Positions 34,049 to 42,472 of a stretch of DNA of 64,000 nt are shown in pieces (the stretch's first letter is position 1; each line of letters begins with the position of its first letter). Below the pieces are notes generated by a model that worked only from the letters and a program-made list of their open reading frames with translations, was not told the DNA's origin and made no database searches. Source of the DNA: EX4572-165 sp002254885 (GTDB lineage: Archaea; Thermoplasmatota; E2; DHVEG-1); NCBI GenBank assembly GCA_029939595.1, contig JAOZSQ010000001.1, forward strand, positions 62,001-126,000, read 5' to 3'. The translations under genes and the position numbers were made by a program.

Positions 34049-34410
34049 CGCTTACTATTCGTCCCTATTTTTTTCCTGGTCAAGTATGTTTGTAATGACT
34101 TAAAATAAAATTCCAAACATACTTTTAATGCATTAACACCTTGACCTTGAGTGAGTTCCTGTGTATTTAATTCTATCTTTAAATCTTCAAAAAATTCAGG
34201 AACTAAAAATTCATCAAATATTGATACCTTGACAAAGTATATATGATTATATTCTAACTCTTGTTCAAGAATCGGATGAAATATATGCATCTGCTGTTTA
34301 TTATCATCCGGTATCAATAATACTTTTTCTTTTTCGTTGGCATCTTGAAAACATAATCCAAATCGTATTATCTCTTGACAAGGTATGCCACAATCAGGTC
34401 TAATTTCATT
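34045..34410 (-). CDS. hypothetical protein, 121 aa
   Basis: The longer frame starts inside tRNA-Gln, so the start is placed at the internal ATG at 34410 (M-N-E-I-R-P-D-C). Beta-rich, no domain. Confidence 0.6.
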   Translation of the reverse strand, partial: NEIRPDCGIPCQEIIRFGLCFQDANEKEKVLLIPDDNKQQMHIFHPILEQELEYNHIYFVKVSIFDEFLVPEFFEDLKIELNTQELTQGQGVNALKVCLEFYFKSLQTYLTRKKIGTNSKR

Positions 34411-34419
34411 CATAAATTT

Positions 34420-34495
34420 TGGAAGGGGTAGCAGGAGTTGAACCTGCCTAAACTGATTCAAAGTCAGTTACCTGTAACCGCTCGGACATACCCCT
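34420..34495 (-). tRNA. tRNA-Gln (TTG)
   Basis: Acceptor AGGGGTA/TACCCCT, CCA encoded, anticodon arm ACTGA-CTTTGAA-TCAGT, T arm GCAGG-TTCAACT-CCTGC. Confidence 0.85.
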
Positions 34496-34555
34496 ATTTT
34501 AAAGGTTAAATAAAGTTATTTACCTTTATTTAGTTAATCTTTCCTGAATGAAATT

Positions 34556-34632
34556 TGGCACCCCTGTTAGGGTACGATCCTAAATTTTAGATTCCGAAGA
34601 TCTAAGTTCTATCCATTTTGAACTACAGGGGC
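34556..34632 (-). tRNA. tRNA-Arg (TCG)
   Basis: Acceptor GCCCCTG/CAGGGGT, discriminator G, CCA encoded, anticodon arm TAGAT-CTTCGGA-ATCTA, T loop ATCGTAC. Confidence 0.85.
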
Positions 34633-34635
34633 ATA

Positions 34636-35223
34636 TTACCTTCTCTGTGTAAAATAATAATAATCGCCTATTGTTGACGTTACCTTTTCATAATAACTAT
34701 TTCCTTCCTTACCATTATATCGCTTAATCATACATTCATTTATTGAACGAAACCCACGTCCTATCAATGTTTTCCTTTTTTTCCATCGTTGACAAGTTTT
34801 CCTTATTTCTTTCAAAATAAAAGAACCAGCCTGGATATTTTTTTTGGTCCAATAAAGTTGTTTCTTATGTTTGATAATTTTTTTTGTTATTAAATTTTGT
34901 TCGTTTTCCTTATTATACACCCAAACTTTGGGAAGAACTTGCATCAAACCAATTGCTCCGGCTTTGCTTTTTGCTGTTCGTATAAACTCCGATTCAACCT
35001 TCATAAGAGCCAACAAAGTGATCGGATCGTGTCCATATCTTGCAGCATTCTTAAAAATGTGAGAGGTAATCTTTCTAGCGTATTCTCGTTTTGTCCTTTT
35101 ATTACTGTATTGAATGAAATCAGGAAATCTATAATGGGTTATTAAATTAAACCTTTCTGTTATCTTTGAATGCGTAGATAAAGGTAAAATAATAGCCACA
35201 ATTAAAACCAAAATACGCTTCAT
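34636..35223 (-). CDS. secreted lytic transglycosylase (SLT family)
   Basis: 195 aa. Signal peptide of about 19 residues, then an SLT lysozyme fold: K-V-E-S-E-F (catalytic Glu near 76), G-A-I-G-L-M-Q-V, and a C-terminal R-Y-N-G motif. Cleaves peptidoglycan in the periplasm. A signal peptide on a phage transglycosylase suggests export by the host Sec system rather than virion attachment. Confidence 0.9.
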   Translation of the reverse strand: MKRILVLIVAIILPLSTHSKITERFNLITHYRFPDFIQYSNKRTKREYARKITSHIFKNAARYGHDPITLLALMKVESEFIRTAKSKAGAIGLMQVLPKVWVYNKENEQNLITKKIIKHKKQLYWTKKNIQAGSFILKEIRKTCQRWKKRKTLIGRGFRSINECMIKRYNGKEGNSYYEKVTSTIGDYYYFTQRR

Positions 35224-35234
35224 ATACCTCTTAA

Positions 35235-35408
35235 TTATTTGATTAGTTTCGTTTCTGTTATTTTATACTTGTGAAAAAAATTAAGTAATTCTTTTTCTAA
35301 ACGATTTTTTGTTTTTATTGCTTTTTTCCTTTTAAAATAAACACCAATTACTATTAAATCATCATTAAGTGTATCATCAACTCTATGTATTACATAAACT
35401 GGTTTCAT
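35235..35408 (-). CDS. small basic protein, 57 aa
   Basis: ATG at 35408, TAA at 35235. Begins M-K-P-V-Y-V-I-H-R-V-D-D and ends in a Lys-rich helix. It fills the gap between the tRNA-Val and the transglycosylase gene; no family. Confidence 0.5.
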   Translation of the reverse strand: MKPVYVIHRVDDTLNDDLIVIGVYFKRKKAIKTKNRLEKELLNFFHKYKITETKLIK

Positions 35409-35422
35409 TAATTATCCTTTAT

Positions 35423-35501
35423 TGGTGCGGGTGGGGGGATTTGAACCTCCGTACTCCGGTTTGTAGGACCGGCTCCGTTGACCACTTGGAATTACACCCG
35501 C
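35423..35501 (-). tRNA. tRNA-Val (TAC)
   Basis: Acceptor GCGGGTG/CACCCGC, discriminator A, CCA encoded. Anticodon arm CCGGT-CCTACAA-ACCGG (C33), T loop TTCAAAT. Confidence 0.85.
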
Positions 35502-35524
35502 ATTAAAATTATTGGTTTCTTCGT

Positions 35525-35734
35525 TTATATTAAAAATCCGGTTAAAGTGTTCATTACACATTCATCTATGCATTTTTTACAACCATCACAAAGGGTGTAA
35601 TCAAATTTTGGCAACCCAATATCTGGATCAACTTTAATTGCACCTGTTTGGCATACATCTTCACATGTACCACAACCAACACAATCCTTTTCATTAACTG
35701 GTTCAATATTTCTGAATCTAAATGTTGTTGTCAT
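35525..35734 (-). CDS. 2[4Fe-4S] ferredoxin
   Basis: 69 aa with two C-x2-C-x2-C-x3-C clusters: Cys 18, 21, 24, 28 and Cys 49, 52, 55, 59. Bacterial-type low-potential electron carrier. The Pro usually following the last Cys of each cluster is absent. Redox partner not visible in the window. Confidence 0.88.
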   Translation of the reverse strand: MTTTFRFRNIEPVNEKDCVGCGTCEDVCQTGAIKVDPDIGLPKFDYTLCDGCKKCIDECVMNTLTGFLI

Positions 35735-35946
35735 ATCAATTTCAAATCTTCTGGATTACATGCCATTGAAGTTGTTCCTTCAAATCCAAGAATTTCTACA
35801 TGATAATCAAATTTAACGAAAATAAATTTTTCATTTTTTGACGACACCGTTCCATTTTCTTGTTTGGGAACATACTTAACTCGTTGTTTTTCTTTAGCTT
35901 CTTTTAATTTCATTTTTTTCTTGACAACTTTCAAATCAATGTTCAA
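35731..35946 (-). CDS. hypothetical protein, 71 aa
   Basis: Lys-rich N-terminus, small beta domain. 4-nt overlap with the ferredoxin gene. Confidence 0.6.
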   Translation of the reverse strand: MNIDLKVVKKKMKLKEAKEKQRVKYVPKQENGTVSSKNEKFIFVKFDYHVEILGFEGTTSMACNPEDLKLI

Positions 35947-35961
35947 TCTGTCACCAGAAGT

Positions 35962-36225
35962 TTACCACCATTCCCATAATGCGTTTTTTCTAAATCTTGG
36001 AAAAACGATTGAATCATATTCGTCAGTGTTTCTCATTTTTTGTTTACATCTTGCCCTGAAATGGCGATTCAGCATTTGTCTAAACCATTTTGGGCATCCC
36101 CACATTCCTTGTCCAGAATCAGTATAATATCGGGCTTTAAATGCTGTTATTTCGTCAGGTTTTTCTCGTAACCAACGCCAATCTTCGGGATGGTTGTCTT
36201 CTCTTTTTCTATATGTTTTGCTCAT
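35962..36225 (-). CDS. basic Trp-rich protein, 87 aa
   Basis: Contains P-K-W-F-R-Q-M-L-N-R and W-E-W-W at the end; resembles a widespread phage protein of unknown function seen near structural genes. Probably RNA- or DNA-binding. Confidence 0.6.
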   Translation of the reverse strand: MSKTYRKREDNHPEDWRWLREKPDEITAFKARYYTDSGQGMWGCPKWFRQMLNRHFRARCKQKMRNTDEYDSIVFPRFRKNALWEWW

Positions 36226-36324
36226 ATTGCCTCCTTATAAGTTGTTACTTAAAAGAAAGCCTCCTTTGCTCTAATCATATTTTCCTTTGTGCAAAAATTT
36301 TGTTGTGCAAAAATTTTGTTGCGT

Positions 36325-37005
36325 TTATTCGTCAGTTCCTCTTAATATTTTGAATGCTCCTGCTATATCAACAGATCCATCATCACAAGGATTAGGACTA
36401 CTTGAGGTTCCATCATTTATGAAACAAGCTGTAAATTGGTAACATCCTTTTACATAATCTCCAACAGTATCAGCCCAAGTATCTATGGTTACATCACCGG
36501 TTGAATCAGTGATACTTGTATCAAACAAATATACATCATCTGTTCCATCTGGTGAATATGCAAACATTTCAATTTTATCATCATATATTCCAGCAGCAAC
36601 CACATCACTGGATAATTCAAGTGAAGCAAATAAATTCCAAGCATCTAAGCCACCAAAATCACCACTATAATCGGCTGTTCCATCTTGACTACTATCTAAA
36701 CTGTAATTGGAACTGGTAACAAAATGATAATTACCATTAGTTTGTTTTTCCCAAAACAATCTTGGGTCCGACCAAGTAGGGTTATCATCACTTACATCTT
36801 TTGTATAAACATCAACAGAACCATCGTTTATTGATATTGTAATTGTATCGGATGTAATATCACCGGCACAATTTGTTGTTGTTGATGATGAACTGGATGA
36901 GGTAGTCGTTGTCGCTACTGCATCATCATCGTCATCACTATCTTTACATGCTGAAAATGAAAGTATCATTAGCAACATACAAAATATTGTTAAAATCTTA
37001 TTCAT
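36325..37005 (-). CDS. outer-membrane-type lipoprotein
   Basis: 226 aa. Lipobox L-S-F-S-A-C with Cys20, then a D-rich and S/T-rich tether, then a beta-rich domain with two Cys. Phage lipoproteins of this size may act in superinfection exclusion or cell-surface modification; not assignable. TATAAATA box 35 nt upstream. Confidence 0.75.
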   Translation of the reverse strand: MNKILTIFCMLLMILSFSACKDSDDDDDAVATTTTSSSSSSTTTNCAGDITSDTITISINDGSVDVYTKDVSDDNPTWSDPRLFWEKQTNGNYHFVTSSNYSLDSSQDGTADYSGDFGGLDAWNLFASLELSSDVVAAGIYDDKIEMFAYSPDGTDDVYLFDTSITDSTGDVTIDTWADTVGDYVKGCYQFTACFINDGTSSSPNPCDDGSVDIAGAFKILRGTDE

Positions 37006-37039
37006 CTAGTATCTCCTTTAAAATTAATATTAACCCTCT

Positions 37040-37047
37040 TATTTATA
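37040..37047 (-). promoter_or_regulatory. T4-type late promoter octamer TATAAATA
   Basis: Exact octamer 35 nt upstream of the lipoprotein gene. Confidence 0.5.
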
Positions 37048-37058
37048 ATTTGAAAATT

Positions 37059-37601
37059 TCATTTAAATAAAAATAATATTAACATTAAAAAATATAAAAT
37101 GACAATAGCAAACGAGTGGTATATTGTGATGTTAGATGATTTCTCTTTTTCAACCACCGGCTCTGTTATCTTTTCTTCAGGTTCCTCTTCTTTCAATTCC
37201 AAATCTTCAATTGATGAAAGATCTTCAAAAAAGGAATCAAGATCTTCTTTTTTATCCTTCGTATCTTTTTCTTCTAAATCTTCAATTGATGAAAGATCTT
37301 CAAAGAAGGAATCTAATTCTTCATCTGATCCGGCTTCTCTATCATCACCCAAATCATCACCCATAATATCATCCAGATCCGATTTTAATTCCTCATCAAC
37401 TTCTTCTGATACTTTGAATAACCTATCAACATGTTTGACACTTTCATTTTTCAACTTATCAGCATTCCTGAGTTGTTCAAAAAAACCCTTAACAGCTTCG
37501 CTCCGTTTTCCATTAACAATTTCTTCTGCCATTTCCAACAGAACTTGAGGATGTTTTTCAAAATACGCTTTGGCTTTTTTAATGATCTTTTTTTCGTCCA
37601 T
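37059..37601 (-). CDS. acidic repeat protein with C-terminal membrane anchor
   Basis: 180 aa. Two exact copies of D-S-F-F-E-D-L-S-S-I-E-D-L-E separated by about 28 residues, a Glu-rich region, and a hydrophobic segment at about 162-178. Function unknown. Confidence 0.65.
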   Translation of the reverse strand: MDEKKIIKKAKAYFEKHPQVLLEMAEEIVNGKRSEAVKGFFEQLRNADKLKNESVKHVDRLFKVSEEVDEELKSDLDDIMGDDLGDDREAGSDEELDSFFEDLSSIEDLEEKDTKDKKEDLDSFFEDLSSIEDLELKEEEPEEKITEPVVEKEKSSNITIYHSFAIVILYFLMLILFLFK

Positions 37602-37676
37602 TTTTAGCCTTTATCATTTTAAGTACATAATTTCCATTGTGAATGAATTCTTTAGCCTGTTGTATAGTTATATTTA

Positions 37677-38528
37677 CTATCCCGCATAAAAGTTTACATT
37701 ATCCAACGACATCCATTCAGTTCTTACATTGTTTACAGCAACTTCACCACTGGTATTTATAACTAATTCTCCATAATTGTGTAAATGTGAAGCAATAACG
37801 CATAAATGTTGTTGCTCTGGTACATATCCAGAAGGTAAATGAAATATAGTTCCTTCTGTTTTGCCTTTTACTAAACCTCTTAAATGAACAAATCCCATAA
37901 AATCTTTAGTGTATGCTAACTGATTCGGGTGTAATTGCCAACCAGATTCAAGTGTTGTTACATCTGTCCAAGTTGGTTTTTTCTCAAGTTGTTGTATTCT
38001 ATTCAAAAGTGCCTGATTTGTTGGTTCAGAAGATTCTCTCACTTTTATAATATAAACAACTGACATATTTACAGGTCTGGTTTCATCTGCTATTCTAGGA
38101 GTTCCATTAATACTATCTGTTATTGGTTCTGTTACTTTAATTTCATTATTTGGGACAACTAAATTTCTATACTGGTTATCTGCTCCTTGGGCACCATGAG
38201 TAGACATGGGGTTTGGAGGGTAGTTAAATGAGTGGAAATGTCCTTGAAAAGCATCATCTTCTAATGAACCACTTGTAGTTCCACCTCTTAGAAATCGTTT
38301 CTTACCGTCCAGTTTTCCGTTCAAATCAGGTATTACTTTACCGTACAATGGACTATGAACATCGTCAAGTGTTTGTCCGTTACATTCTACCCAACCATCA
38401 GGTGCTTCTTGTCCTATAAGTGTCTTGTGCCAAGCTAGTATAGTTCCAATAGGCACTATAGAAATTTGAGAATTTTGAGAATTAGTCAAATCACTAGCAG
38501 TTATTAAATTTTGTTGTTGTATAGTCAT
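37677..38528 (-). CDS. phage tail collar/fibre protein
   Basis: 283 aa. P-I-G-T-I-L-A-W-H, then G-W-V-E-C-N-G-Q-T, Y-G-x-V-I-P-D-L-N-G and F-L-R-G-G, the tail collar domain of fibre tips; G-H-F-H-S and the R-P-x-N-M-S-V-V-Y-I-I-K end also fit. The C-terminal third (W-T-D-V-T-T-L-E-S-G-W) resembles a fibre-tip head domain. Likely receptor-binding fibre or its adhesin. Confidence 0.85.
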   Translation of the reverse strand: MTIQQQNLITASDLTNSQNSQISIVPIGTILAWHKTLIGQEAPDGWVECNGQTLDDVHSPLYGKVIPDLNGKLDGKKRFLRGGTTSGSLEDDAFQGHFHSFNYPPNPMSTHGAQGADNQYRNLVVPNNEIKVTEPITDSINGTPRIADETRPVNMSVVYIIKVRESSEPTNQALLNRIQQLEKKPTWTDVTTLESGWQLHPNQLAYTKDFMGFVHLRGLVKGKTEGTIFHLPSGYVPEQQHLCVIASHLHNYGELVINTSGEVAVNNVRTEWMSLDNVNFYAG

Positions 38529-38616
38529 TATTACCTTTTATCTCATAAAGTTTTTGTTATAATATCGCCTTTTTCATAATTTGGAAGCTCAAAAGGTATA
38601 TGAAAATATGAAGGGG

Positions 38617-38692
38617 TGGAGGACCATCAGGGTTACGCTCCCTGCTCCTTCGCTTAAAAGGCGAATGCTTTCACTAGATTAGCTTATGGTCC
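38617..38692 (-). tRNA. tRNA-Lys (TTT)
   Basis: Acceptor GGACCAT/ATGGTCC, CCA encoded, anticodon arm TTCGC-CTTTTAA-GCGAA, T arm CAGGG-AGCGTAA-CCCTG. Confidence 0.85.
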
Positions 38693-38700
38693 ATATGTTT

Positions 38701-38744
38701 CACCCATAAGAACCAACAGCAAAGCTGAAGGGTTCTTATAGGTG
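38701..38744 (-). terminator. long hairpin between gene and tRNA-Lys
   Basis: 14-bp stem with one mismatch (CACCTATAAGAACC/GGTTCTTATGGGTG) and an inner AGC/GCT stem. It lies after the 116-aa gene and just before tRNA-Lys. No T run follows on the minus strand, so it may be a processing or stabilising hairpin rather than a terminator. Confidence 0.5.
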
Positions 38745-38766
38745 AGCCTGTTTAAGTTTTTTGTGT

Positions 38767-39117
38767 TTAAGTTGTACAATCATAATCTATTTTTTCCTCG
38801 GTTATTACCCGTTTAATCAACTCAGGTTTGATATCATCTTGAAGTACGGAGTCACCATCAAAATATTGTGTGTTGAACTTTCTGAGCCGTTTTTCAGCCT
38901 TTCTTTTTGGTTTTAGTTCAAATTCTGAATCACTACAAGCCCACTTGGTTCTAATATTTATCATATCATTCACCAAATCATTTACTTTATTGGCGAATTT
39001 CAATGCTTTCACCGGATCACGAAATTGCCTTTCTGTTATATAAGTACCATTATCAGCATATCCGGTGTTGTAATGATATGATTTAAACCTTACAGCATAT
39101 ACTATTTTTTCCATCAA
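38767..39117 (-). CDS. hypothetical protein, 116 aa
   Basis: Basic alpha/beta protein; overlaps the upstream gene by 4 nt. No domain recognised. Confidence 0.65.
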   Translation of the reverse strand: MMEKIVYAVRFKSYHYNTGYADNGTYITERQFRDPVKALKFANKVNDLVNDMINIRTKWACSDSEFELKPKRKAEKRLRKFNTQYFDGDSVLQDDIKPELIKRVITEEKIDYDCTT

Positions 39118-39317
39118 TCTTTACCAAATTGACATTCAAGTATTTGTGTATGAGCATCAGCAATTACTTTCAAAGAATTGGCTATCCTTTCTTGAATATC
39201 GTTTCCTCTTGTTATCTCAGCCAATGTTACTAATTCAATAGCTGCTCTGGTTGAGATATTGAATTCGGTAGCTAAGTTTGTAATTTCTTTAAATCCTTTA
39301 TCAAGTTTTGATTCCAT
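39114..39317 (-). CDS. hypothetical helical protein, 67 aa
   Basis: Predicted all-helical (E-F-N-I-S-T-R-A-A-I-E-L). Middle of a three-gene cluster below EF-Tu. Confidence 0.65.
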   Translation of the reverse strand: MESKLDKGFKEITNLATEFNISTRAAIELVTLAEITRGNDIQERIANSLKVIADAHTQILECQFGKD

Positions 39318-39325
39318 GATATTCC

Positions 39326-39535
39326 TTATACATTAAGTATGTTTAAATGGTATCCATCAATGATATTATTGATGGCATCACGTTGACCCATAGTTAAATC
39401 ACGTTCCCTACTCCATTCCAATACGCTTTCTAAAAAATCTGTATTGAAATTTGATTGGTTTTTTGCCCATTCCAACACTTCAGATATAATATCTTCGTCT
39501 GTTAAAACCACATCATATGGCAAATCCACATTCAT
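39326..39535 (-). CDS. hypothetical protein, 69 aa
   Basis: Acidic helical protein containing E-W-A-K-N-Q-S and E-W-S-R-E-R. No family. Confidence 0.65.
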   Translation of the reverse strand: MNVDLPYDVVLTDEDIISEVLEWAKNQSNFNTDFLESVLEWSRERDLTMGQRDAINNIIDGYHLNILNV

Positions 39536-39576
39536 AAGTTTCCTTATAGGGATAACTTTTTAGTCATCCCAATATA

Positions 39577-40776
39577 TTATTCAGAAATCGCAGTTATCGT
39601 TCCAGCACCAACAGTTCGTCCACCCTCACGAATAGCGAATTCCATGCCGTTTTCAATTGCAATACTGTCAATTAATTCAACATCAATACTAGTATTATCT
39701 CCTGGCATAATCATTTCCTTGCCTTCTGGAAGATTTATAACACCAGTTACATCGGTTGTTCTGATATAAAATTGTGGTCGGTATCCTGCAAAAAACGGGG
39801 TAGCACGTCCACCTTCGTCTTTACTCAAAATATAAACTTCACCGGTAAACTTCTTATGAGGATTGATACTGGTCGGTTTACAAATAACCTGCCCACGTTC
39901 AACTTCCTCACGTTTGATACCTCTTAACAACAAACCAACATTATCACCGGCTTGAGCCTCTTTCATTGATTTTTGGAACATCTCAATTCCTGTTACAACA
40001 GTCTTCTGAGTATCTTTAAGACCCACAATTTCAATTGGGGTATTTAAAGTAATTGTTCCCCGATCAATTTTACCTGTTGCCACAGTACCACGTCCAGCAA
40101 TAGAAAACACATCTTCCACCGGCATCAAGAAATCCTTTTCAGTATCTCTTTTTGGTTCGGGAATGTAAGTATCCAAAGCATTCATCAATTCAATAATCGG
40201 TCTATATTCCTCGGCATTGGAATCTTCTGATTCGCTTTTTTCAACCGCCAATGCGCTTCCTTTAATAATGGGAATTTCATCACCTGGAAACTTGTATTCG
40301 TTTAACAAATCACGAAGTTCCATTTCAACTAATTCAATGATTTCTGGATCATCTACTTGATCTACTTTATTGAGAAATATCACAATATAAGGTACACCAA
40401 CTTGTCTTGCCAAGAGAACATGTTCTTTTGTTTGTGGCATCGGACCATCAGCAGCGGAAACAACTAGAACCGCACCATCCATTTGGGCAGCACCGGTAAT
40501 CATATTTTTAACATAATCCGCATGACCAGGACAATCCACATGAGCATAATGTCTGTTTTTAGTATTATATTCAACATGTGCTGTTGCAATAGTAATTCCT
40601 CTCGCTTGTTCTTCTGGTGCGTTATCAATTTCACCGAATGTTTTAACTTTTGCTTGGCCTTGCATTGACATGACCTTCAAGATACCCGCAGTTAATGTGG
40701 TTTTACCATGATCTACGTGACCGATGGTTCCAACATTTACATGTGGCTTATCCCGAACAAATTCTTCTTTGGCCAT
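39577..40776 (-). CDS. tuf: elongation factor EF-Tu
   Basis: 399 aa, full length. G1 G-H-V-D-H-G-K-T (19-26), G2 with R-G-I-T-I, G3 D-C-P-G-H, G4 N-K-V-D, then the beta-barrel domains 2 and 3 (G-R-G-T-V-A-T-G; R-T-V-G-A-G at the end). It carries aminoacyl-tRNA to the ribosome. An intact copy in a phage, with its own promoter, SD site and many tRNAs around, points to phage control of elongation. AAAGGAG precedes the start. Confidence 0.95.
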   Translation of the reverse strand: MAKEEFVRDKPHVNVGTIGHVDHGKTTLTAGILKVMSMQGQAKVKTFGEIDNAPEEQARGITIATAHVEYNTKNRHYAHVDCPGHADYVKNMITGAAQMDGAVLVVSAADGPMPQTKEHVLLARQVGVPYIVIFLNKVDQVDDPEIIELVEMELRDLLNEYKFPGDEIPIIKGSALAVEKSESEDSNAEEYRPIIELMNALDTYIPEPKRDTEKDFLMPVEDVFSIAGRGTVATGKIDRGTITLNTPIEIVGLKDTQKTVVTGIEMFQKSMKEAQAGDNVGLLLRGIKREEVERGQVICKPTSINPHKKFTGEVYILSKDEGGRATPFFAGYRPQFYIRTTDVTGVINLPEGKEMIMPGDNTSIDVELIDSIAIENGMEFAIREGGRTVGAGTITAISE

Positions 40777-40788
40777 TTTCTTTCTCCT

Positions 40789-40896
40789 TTAAAGTATACT
40801 TATCAACAGGTTGATAAAAAAAATTGCATAATATAATCCACCCATAAACAACAAGGTTCCAAGGTGGTGAGCAGCAAAATTCCTTTTTTGGTTCAT
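40789..40896 (-). CDS. membrane microprotein in the tuf leader, 35 aa
   Basis: ATG at 40896, TAA at 40789, immediately before the tuf SD. Polar N-terminus (M-N-Q-K-R-N-F) then a hydrophobic helix (L-Y-Y-A-I-F-F-I-N-L-L). GAGAG lies upstream. It spans the palindrome at 40800. Could be a real small membrane protein or an upstream regulatory ORF. Confidence 0.45.
   Translation of the reverse strand: MNQKRNFAAHHLGTLLFMGGLYYAIFFINLLISIL
40800..40817 (-). promoter_or_regulatory. hairpin in tuf leader
   Basis: TTATCAAC-CT-GTTGATAA, 8 perfect base pairs, about 10 nt upstream of the tuf SD; possible translational control or operator. Confidence 0.4.
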
Positions 40897-40915
40897 TTAT
40901 CACTCTCAAAATTCA

Positions 40916-40945
40916 ATACTAACAAATTTTTTTTGATTATGTCAA
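40916..40945 (-). promoter_or_regulatory. sigma70-like promoter for tuf
   Basis: TTGACA (40940-40945), 18-nt spacer, TAGTAT (40916-40921); leader of about 130 nt to the tuf start. Confidence 0.6.
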
Positions 40946-41185
40946 GATTTTTTTTGAAGAAATTTCAACCAATTCATTTTTTTCATTGGCTTCTCTAATC
41001 CATTTCATCAAAATGATTGCTTCTTCATTTCTATTAATGGATGCCCCTTCTAAATCATCGGTGTGAATAGAAAATTGATAGGTTTTATCAGTGTTCGGAT
41101 CTTTCACTGAATAATATAAATGGTTGGTGCGATAATAATTAAATTTCGCTTTGATGTTTTTGATTAGGCTTTTAATGGATAACAT
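40937..41185 (-). CDS. hypothetical protein, 82 aa
   Basis: Start at 41185 chosen (M-L-S-I-K-S); overlaps the upstream gene by 14 nt. Small alpha/beta protein; its 3' end overlaps the tuf promoter. Confidence 0.55.
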   Translation of the reverse strand: MLSIKSLIKNIKAKFNYYRTNHLYYSVKDPNTDKTYQFSIHTDDLEGASINRNEEAIILMKWIREANEKNELVEISSKKILT

Positions 41186-41384
41186 AATTTGGTTTTGGAA
41201 TGGGGTAGTATTCACCAGCCCAATTTGTAATGTTTTTTAATTTTAAAGAAAAATCTGGTTTTTGTAGCATCTTTGTTCTTTCTATTTCTTCATTGCTGAT
41301 ATGATAATAAAGATGCCCTTCATGATAATAAGTAATGAAAGATTTTCTACTATTTTCAATTAATTCTTTTAGTTCTTTTGACAT
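41172..41384 (-). CDS. hypothetical protein, 70 aa
   Basis: Tyr/His-rich beta segment (F-I-T-Y-Y-H-E-G-H-L-Y-Y-H). No family. Confidence 0.6.
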   Translation of the reverse strand: MSKELKELIENSRKSFITYYHEGHLYYHISNEEIERTKMLQKPDFSLKLKNITNWAGEYYPIPKPNYVIH

Positions 41385-41404
41385 GTTACCATTTATGATT
41401 TGAG

Positions 41405-41477
41405 TGGAGCTAGTCGGAATTGAACCGGCCTCTCAACACAGCCAGTGTTGCGCTTGCGCCATGTAAGCTGTAGCCCC
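41405..41477 (-). tRNA. tRNA-Ala (GGC)
   Basis: Acceptor GGGGCTA/TAGCTCC with the G3:U70 alanine pair, discriminator A, CCA not encoded. Anticodon arm CAACA-CTGGCTG-TGTTG, T arm GCCGG-TTCAATT-CCGAC. Confidence 0.85.
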
Positions 41478-41483
41478 AAGTTT

Positions 41484-42287
41484 TTATCCAAAAAGTCCAC
41501 CTTTTTTGTGCATATTTTTACTCATTTCCATCATATCATCAATTGCCTCTTTACTTGCTTCCTTGTCTGTTTTTCCTCTTTTATCCGAATCTAATTTCTT
41601 TTTCTTCAATTTAGTAGCGTTAACAATGATAGCGTTGAGTATTTTTATTCGCTCTTTATTCGCTTCTTCAAATGTTGTATAAAACAAATCACTCCGGTAT
41701 GCTGAATTAGTGTAATAACTAATTTCACCATTGTCTCTGTAATAAATCTTATCCACAATAGCTGTTACAATATCATAATTTTTATCTGGATGTTTCCCAA
41801 AATGATTACTGTCATCAGGTTGTTGAATCACATAAACTTTTTGTCCAATATAAAACTCCGGTTCAACTTCTGGTGGAAATTTATTCGGATCATCTTTTTC
41901 ATCAACGCTGGATAAAAAAGAAGCAAACATAGAATTATCTTCTAAACCAACCTCTTTTGTTTCTTCAAGTTCTTTTCTAATAATATCTTCAGCTTTCTGT
42001 TTGACATCTTTTAATTTTTTTATGTGATCCTTGTGATATTTAATTATCTGATCACACATATTTAAATACCCTTCAACCGCTTCTTCTTGGGTTAGGTATT
42101 TTTTAGAACCACTACCAAAGCTATGTTGAACAGAAAAGCTAATATTATCAACATTTTTTCCATCTTGATCAAAAAAATCTCTTTTGCTTTGTTTTAATCC
42201 GAATTGGGATATATAAGTGAGTCCGATGTGAGGGTGAACTTCGCCTTCCCACACACACCAGACCTTTTGACCTAAATTTAATTTCAT
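41484..42287 (-). CDS. hypothetical protein, 267 aa
   Basis: Two similar beta modules (G-Q-K-V-W-C-V-W-E-G-E-V-H-P near the start, G-Q-K-V-Y-V-I-Q-Q-P-D-D near 150), each followed by a helical segment: an internal duplication. C-terminus Lys-rich. Function unknown. Confidence 0.65.
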   Translation of the reverse strand: MKLNLGQKVWCVWEGEVHPHIGLTYISQFGLKQSKRDFFDQDGKNVDNISFSVQHSFGSGSKKYLTQEEAVEGYLNMCDQIIKYHKDHIKKLKDVKQKAEDIIRKELEETKEVGLEDNSMFASFLSSVDEKDDPNKFPPEVEPEFYIGQKVYVIQQPDDSNHFGKHPDKNYDIVTAIVDKIYYRDNGEISYYTNSAYRSDLFYTTFEEANKERIKILNAIIVNATKLKKKKLDSDKRGKTDKEASKEAIDDMMEMSKNMHKKGGLFG

Positions 42288-42472
42288 GTGCTTTTCTTAT
42301 TTTCTTCAAATTTTTCTATTTCTAAGGTACTGGTTGATGCTTTAGTAAATCCAAATACCAAAGTATCTCCAACAGGCAACTTACTCAAACATAAAAATAT
42401 TTCATCTAATGTTGTTTCAGTCATCTCAAGACCATAACATGTGAACATTTTAGCTTTTGTGTCTATAATCAT
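42284..42472 (-). CDS. hypothetical protein, 62 aa
   Basis: Short alpha/beta protein in a chain of 4-nt overlaps. No motif. Confidence 0.6.
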   Translation of the reverse strand: MIIDTKAKMFTCYGLEMTETTLDEIFLCLSKLPVGDTLVFGFTKASTSTLEIEKFEENKKST

